This document shows positions 24,749-27,473 of a stretch of DNA of 27,473 nt, one piece after another. Position 1 is the first letter of the stretch; every line of letters starts with the position of its first letter. Below the pieces are notes generated by a model that ran no database searches, was not told the DNA's origin, and saw nothing but the letters and a program-made list of their open reading frames with translations. The position numbers and the translations under genes were made by a program. Where the stretch lies: NCBI GenBank assembly GCA_945895265.1, contig CAMDEF010000049.1, positions 1-27,473 on the forward strand, read 5' to 3'. The stretch is from Bordetella parapertussis (GTDB taxonomy: Bacteria > Pseudomonadota > Gammaproteobacteria > Burkholderiales > Burkholderiaceae_B).

Positions 24749-25384
24749 ATGGCACCTTCAACTCTGCCGCTTTTATACCTGGCCTCAGAAAGCCCAAGGC
24801 GCCAAGAACTCCTGCAACAAATCGGTATTCCGCACACCGTGCTACGCCTGCCACCTGTTGAAGGCGAAGATGAACCACGTCGAACCAACGAAACTCCGGT
24901 AGTCTATGTGCAACGTACTGCGCTTGAAAAAGCACAACGAGCCCAGCAATACCTTTCGCAAGGCAAACCCGATCGCGAGCTGTCAAACGACGGACACATC
25001 CATCGGCCAATACTTGCTGCTGACACCACCGTTGCTCTTGGTGACACCATTCTGGGTAAACCAGTCGATGTACAGCACGCTGCGAGTATCTTGAGCCAGC
25101 TATCCGGCCAAACGCATATCGTCTATACGGCGGTCGTACTTGCTCATCAAACCGGTATCTATACCGAGCTATCGACGTCACTTGTTAGCTTCAAACACTT
25201 AAGCCAAGCTGAGATCCTTGAGTACATCGATACTGGCGACTGTTTTGGCAAGGCTGGGGCTTATGGGATTCAAGGCTTTGCTGCACGTTTTATTCGAGAC
25301 CTGCAGGGCAGCTACTCTGGAGTGATGGGGTTACCTCTTTACGAGACGGCCGAACTACTCAGAGCTGCGAAAGTCATCTTTTGA
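24749..25384 (+). CDS. maf: Maf family nucleoside triphosphate pyrophosphatase, YhdE-like (dTTP/UTP)
   Basis: Maf proteins hydrolyse non-canonical or excess nucleotides to monophosphates. The 211 residues have LYLASESPRRQELL (active-site loop), LAADTTVALGDTILGKP, LSGQTHIVYTAVVLA and GKAGAYGIQGFAARFIRDLQGSYSGVMGLPLYET. The KAGAYGIQG and GLPLYET segments favour the YhdE (dTTP/UTP) subgroup over YceF. The ATG at 24749 is chosen; a TTG at 24725 in frame would add eight residues. There is a short insertion of about 15 residues around residue 75 (LSNDGHIHRP). It is last in the yebC run. In relatives rng (ribonuclease G) often follows; here a convergent intron and 5S gene follow. Confidence 0.94.
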   Translation: MAPSTLPLLYLASESPRRQELLQQIGIPHTVLRLPPVEGEDEPRRTNETPVVYVQRTALEKAQRAQQYLSQGKPDRELSNDGHIHRPILAADTTVALGDTILGKPVDVQHAASILSQLSGQTHIVYTAVVLAHQTGIYTELSTSLVSFKHLSQAEILEYIDTGDCFGKAGAYGIQGFAARFIRDLQGSYSGVMGLPLYETAELLRAAKVIF

Positions 25385-25469
25385 ATCTTTAGCAAAATCA
25401 CTGAACAAGACTCTTTTTCCGTGGCCAATTTTCCGCAGGCAATCCGAGTCGTCACACAAACCTGTCGCG

Positions 25470-25545
25470 ATCGGCATAGGGGGCAATCATAGATGATTGC
25501 GCCCCTGCCACACCACCCGGCATGCGGGTCCGCACCGGGCGGTTC
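25470..25545 (-). ncRNA. Group II intron domains V and VI
   Basis: On the minus strand domain V reads from about 25545: ACCGCCCGG pairs with CCGGGTGGT (one G-U), leaving a TGCG/CGCA upper stem, a four-base loop and a two-base TG bulge. The catalytic triad position reads CGC, as in class C introns, where most other groups have AGC. Domain VI (25507-25470) pairs GGCA, GGGG and GCAATCAT with their complements and leaves a TA bulge; the A at 25477 is the likely branch point, eight bases from the intron end. Secondary structure was drawn by eye. Confidence 0.88.
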
Positions 25546-25557
25546 GAGAGGTTGAGG

Positions 25558-26937
25558 TCATGAGAGACGGGGAAGACCCAGCCGATCGTAATACTCAATC
25601 GTCAGCACCGTTTTAAGTAGCCGGTCACTATTGCGCCACCAACACCTAGAGCTCGCTGCCACACGCCTCGCCACCACGGGGGTCGCGCCTAGCGTCAGCA
25701 GCTCTCGGTGCATGGTTTTGCCTCGCTTCCAGTGCTTCAGTTGTATAGCTCGCAAGCGGTGACGTAGCCATTCGTCGAGTGTTTTCAACACCCTTGGTGT
25801 TTGAGCAAGGCCAAAGTAAGCCTTCCAGCCCAGCAGGTACGGCCTGAGCTGTTGGACTATTTCGGTCATGCTGCGTCCGCCCAAACGCCGGGTCAGTTCT
25901 CTGAGCCGCTGTTTGAACGTTGCCATGGGCTTATCCGCCACCCGACGTTTGATCTCGCCTCCTTTGGCTACCCAAAGACTGTAGCCAAGGAACTTACGAC
26001 CAAACACACTTGCCACTGCACTCTTGGTCTCATTGACCGTCAGGCGCAGTCTGGCATACAACCGTCGCAGCAACGCCATCACCCGTTCACCTGCACGGTG
26101 GCTGCGAACATAGACGTTGCAGTCATCAGCATAGCGTGCGAAGCAATGACCTCTGCGCTCTAACTCCTTGTCCACCTCATCGAGCATGACGTTCGCTAGA
26201 AGCGGCGACAGTGGGCCGCCTTGCGGCGTGCCTTGTTGCCGTTCCTGAACCACGCCATTCTGCATGATGCCGCTGTTTAGATACGCCCGAATCAAACGGA
26301 TCACTCCGGCGTCATCGATACGTTTCTGTAGACGGTCAATCAGGATGTCGTGATTGACCCGGTCAAAGAACTTCTCTAGGTCAACGTCTACTACGACTCG
26401 GCGCCCAGACTGCACGCACGACTGCGCGGCGAGTACCGCGCCGTGCGCACGCCGTCCGGGACGAAAGCCGTAGCTATGCTCGCTAAAGGTGGGGTCAAGG
26501 ATCGGTTGCAGTACTTGCAATAGTGCCTGCTGGATCAGACGATCAACAACCGTCGGGATGCCGAGCTCACGCTCGCCACCATCGGGCTTGGGGATCGCGA
26601 CCCGTCGCACCGGACTTGGCCGGTACGTCCCCTGCAAAATTTGTTGGCGAATGACAGGCCACGTGTGTACCAGTGCGCGGGCCGTCTGATCAATATCCAG
26701 ACCGTCCACGCCTGCTGCGCCTTTGTTGGCTCGCACTCGCTTGAGCGCTTTCTGCAAGTTCTCTCTCGTCAGAGCTGCTTGCAGCAGCGCTGACCCTGCG
26801 CTCTCGGTGATATGTCGCGGGCAATCCGGTTCGTCGCTGACAGGTATTTGCACAGCTTCACTGCGCGCAGCCCCCGTGCGCCCCGGTTGCCCGGGCATCT
26901 GACGCACTCCGTCTCGCATCGACATGGCCTCAAACAC
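25558..26937 (-). CDS. ltrA: Group II intron reverse transcriptase/maturase
   Basis: The 459-residue protein shows the group II RT blocks in order: RANKGAAGVDGLDID (about 69-83), RRVAIPKPDGGERELGIPTV (111-130), HSYGFRPGRRAHGA (154-167), DVDLEKFFDRVNHDIL (184-199), GTPQGGPLSPLLANVM (236-251) and the catalytic RYADDCNVYV with YADD at 269-272. The maturase domain X and C-terminus follow (WLRHRLRAIQLKHWKRGK, ending EYYDRLGLPRLS). There is no HNH endonuclease, so it would prime from other DNA ends, as class C introns do. The frame is intact, so it may be active. The start at 26937 is a GTG with poor spacing; ATG at 26919, eight bases after GAGG, is the better initiation site by ribosome binding. 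Confidence 0.95.
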   Translation of the reverse strand: MFEAMSMRDGVRQMPGQPGRTGAARSEAVQIPVSDEPDCPRHITESAGSALLQAALTRENLQKALKRVRANKGAAGVDGLDIDQTARALVHTWPVIRQQILQGTYRPSPVRRVAIPKPDGGERELGIPTVVDRLIQQALLQVLQPILDPTFSEHSYGFRPGRRAHGAVLAAQSCVQSGRRVVVDVDLEKFFDRVNHDILIDRLQKRIDDAGVIRLIRAYLNSGIMQNGVVQERQQGTPQGGPLSPLLANVMLDEVDKELERRGHCFARYADDCNVYVRSHRAGERVMALLRRLYARLRLTVNETKSAVASVFGRKFLGYSLWVAKGGEIKRRVADKPMATFKQRLRELTRRLGGRSMTEIVQQLRPYLLGWKAYFGLAQTPRVLKTLDEWLRHRLRAIQLKHWKRGKTMHRELLTLGATPVVARRVAASSRCWWRNSDRLLKTVLTIEYYDRLGLPRLS

Positions 26938-27324
26938 TCCCTCTCGTTTGGCCCTTCGTCAGGGGTTTCGGCCTCATCGGCCCAGTCTCTGACTACTACG
27001 ACCTCTGCTGACTTCTCGCTCCGATTCGACATCGTTACCCTTTCAGGCGTGAGGCGAGATCTCCCCAGGTAAGAACGCACTCCTTCACTGCACAACCGCC
27101 GGATCTACACCGCTTCGCTTTGATCACAAGGGCTTCGCGGTTATTGGCCCGCTCGCCCTGCTAGGCAGTGCCTTCTATCCGGTTCTTGTTCATCGGCTCG
27201 CAGTTTCGCTCCGCGCTTCCTTCCCACACTCGGTCACCCTCATGCAGTTGCGTTTCGCTTCGTTCGCTGTGATCAACTTACGGCGGGACTTGCACCCGCA
27301 AGAGTGCGCCCATGCTGGGCGCAC
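26938..27324 (-). ncRNA. Group II intron 5' RNA domains (I-III and start of IV), no gene
   Basis: This 387-base stretch holds no credible protein. On the minus strand it opens with a perfect hairpin (27324-27304, 9-bp stem around GCA), then GCGGGTGCAAGTCCCGC, a run of purine-rich stems, and AAGTCAGCAGAGGTCGTAGTAG shortly before the maturase, a stretch typical of bacterial introns of this class. Reading frames on both strands here are by-products of the structured RNA. Confidence 0.8.
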
Positions 27325-27330
27325 CAAAGA

Positions 27331-27365
27331 CAAACCCCCAAGTGCTTATGACACTTGGGGGTTTG
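27331..27365 (-). terminator. rRNA operon intrinsic terminator after 5S
   Basis: A perfect 14-bp stem (CAAACCCCCAAGTG with its complement) and a 7-base loop lie about ten bases after the 3' end of the 5S gene. On the minus strand it is followed by TCTTTG and then directly by the intron start, so the intron has replaced the rest of the natural T-tract. It is both the end of the rRNA operon and the insertion target of the intron. Confidence 0.92.
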
Positions 27366-27375
27366 GGGGATAAGA

Positions 27376-27473
27376 GCTTGACGATGTCCTACTTTCACAG
27401 ATGTACATCCACTATCATCGGCGCTAAGGTGTTTCACGGTCCTGTTCGGGATGGGAAGGGGTGGGACCACCTC
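27376..27473 (-). rRNA. rrf: 5S ribosomal RNA (5' end cut off by window)
   Basis: About 98 bases at the 3' side of a 5S rRNA are visible on the minus strand. The highly conserved core CCCACCCCTTCCCATCCCGA is followed by ACAGGACCGTGAAAC, then GCGCCGATGATAGT and GTGAAAGTAGGACATCGTC, a betaproteobacterial 5S pattern. About 15-20 bases at the 5' end lie outside the window. The 3' end is set at the AAGC that should pair with the missing 5' end. The rest of the rRNA operon (23S, 16S) must lie beyond the right edge, transcribed towards maf. Confidence 0.95.

Larger units (their letters stand above)
25470..27324 (-). mobile_element. Complete group II intron, probable class C, inserted after the 5S rRNA terminator
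   Basis: The element of about 1855 bases begins GTGCGCCC (minus strand, 27324) and ends GCCGAT (25470). It contains a 5' perfect hairpin, a region typical of domains I-III, an intact reverse transcriptase/maturase in domain IV, and recognisable domains V and VI. The branch-point A bulge is eight bases from the proposed 3' end, as in group II introns. It starts six bases (TCTTTG) after the base of a perfect terminator hairpin, which is the known target of group IIC introns. The encoded protein lacks an HNH endonuclease, also as in class C. Boundaries are predicted from motifs, so each could be off by a few bases. Confidence 0.9.

Noticed and set aside
26812..27072. Plus-strand frame of 86 codons opposite the intron 5' region
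   Set aside because: It is antisense to intron RNA domains and to the maturase start; such frames are common false calls in introns of this type.
26769..27095. Minus-strand frame of 108 codons overlapping the start of the intron maturase, with a cysteine- and acid-rich product
   Set aside because: It lies in the structured 5' part of the group II intron, overlaps the maturase in another frame, and resembles no protein fold I know. The RNA structure explains the sequence.

Overview
The window looks like a chromosomal segment of a betaproteobacterium of the order Burkholderiales, most likely Alcaligenaceae (Bordetella relatives), with a moderate GC content. The assignment is inferred from gene content and order: a three-part transhydrogenase, an LDHD-glcD-glcE-glcF cluster, nitrilase-tldD-aroG, a Bug-type periplasmic receptor, a short H-NS paralogue, pepN-fbp, and the run yebC-purD-hemF-nadD-rsfS-rlmH-maf.

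Layout. At 1-2791 (+) is the end of the proton-translocating NAD(P) transhydrogenase operon (pntA part 1, cut by the window edge; pntA part 2; pntB). A short tyrosine-integrase remnant follows at 2867-3070. From 3169 to 8509 (-) an operon encodes an LDHD-type D-2-hydroxyacid dehydrogenase and the three glycolate oxidase subunits. From 8590 to 12080 (-) come aroG (DAHP synthase, probable TTG start), tldD and a nitrilase-family amidase. A lone H-NS-type gene (12304-12666, +) runs tail-to-tail with a Bug receptor gene that follows a TauD-type dioxygenase (12671-14572, -). pepN and fbp (14734-18718, +) end at a strong bidirectional terminator shared with a convergent quinone oxidoreductase gene. 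From 20027 to 25384 (+) is a tightly packed housekeeping operon for a DNA-binding regulator, purine, haem and NAD synthesis, ribosome silencing, 23S rRNA methylation and nucleotide pyrophosphohydrolysis.

The right end is the most distinctive part. A 5S rRNA gene (-, cut by the window edge) is followed by a perfect 14-bp terminator hairpin. Six nucleotides after the hairpin begins a complete group II intron of about 1.86 kb (25470-27324, -). It has a 5' GUGCG start, recognisable domains V and VI with a bulged branch-point A, and an intact reverse transcriptase/maturase lacking an HNH endonuclease. This is the insertion habit of group IIC introns, here applied to the terminator of an rRNA operon, and the intron lies convergent to the yebC-maf operon.

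I saw no tRNA, CRISPR array or recognisable defence system. The best candidates for unusual biology are the intron at the rRNA terminator, the integrase scar behind pntB, the aroG start with an out-of-frame ATG, and the PepN insertions. Everything here is read by eye; no database search was run.
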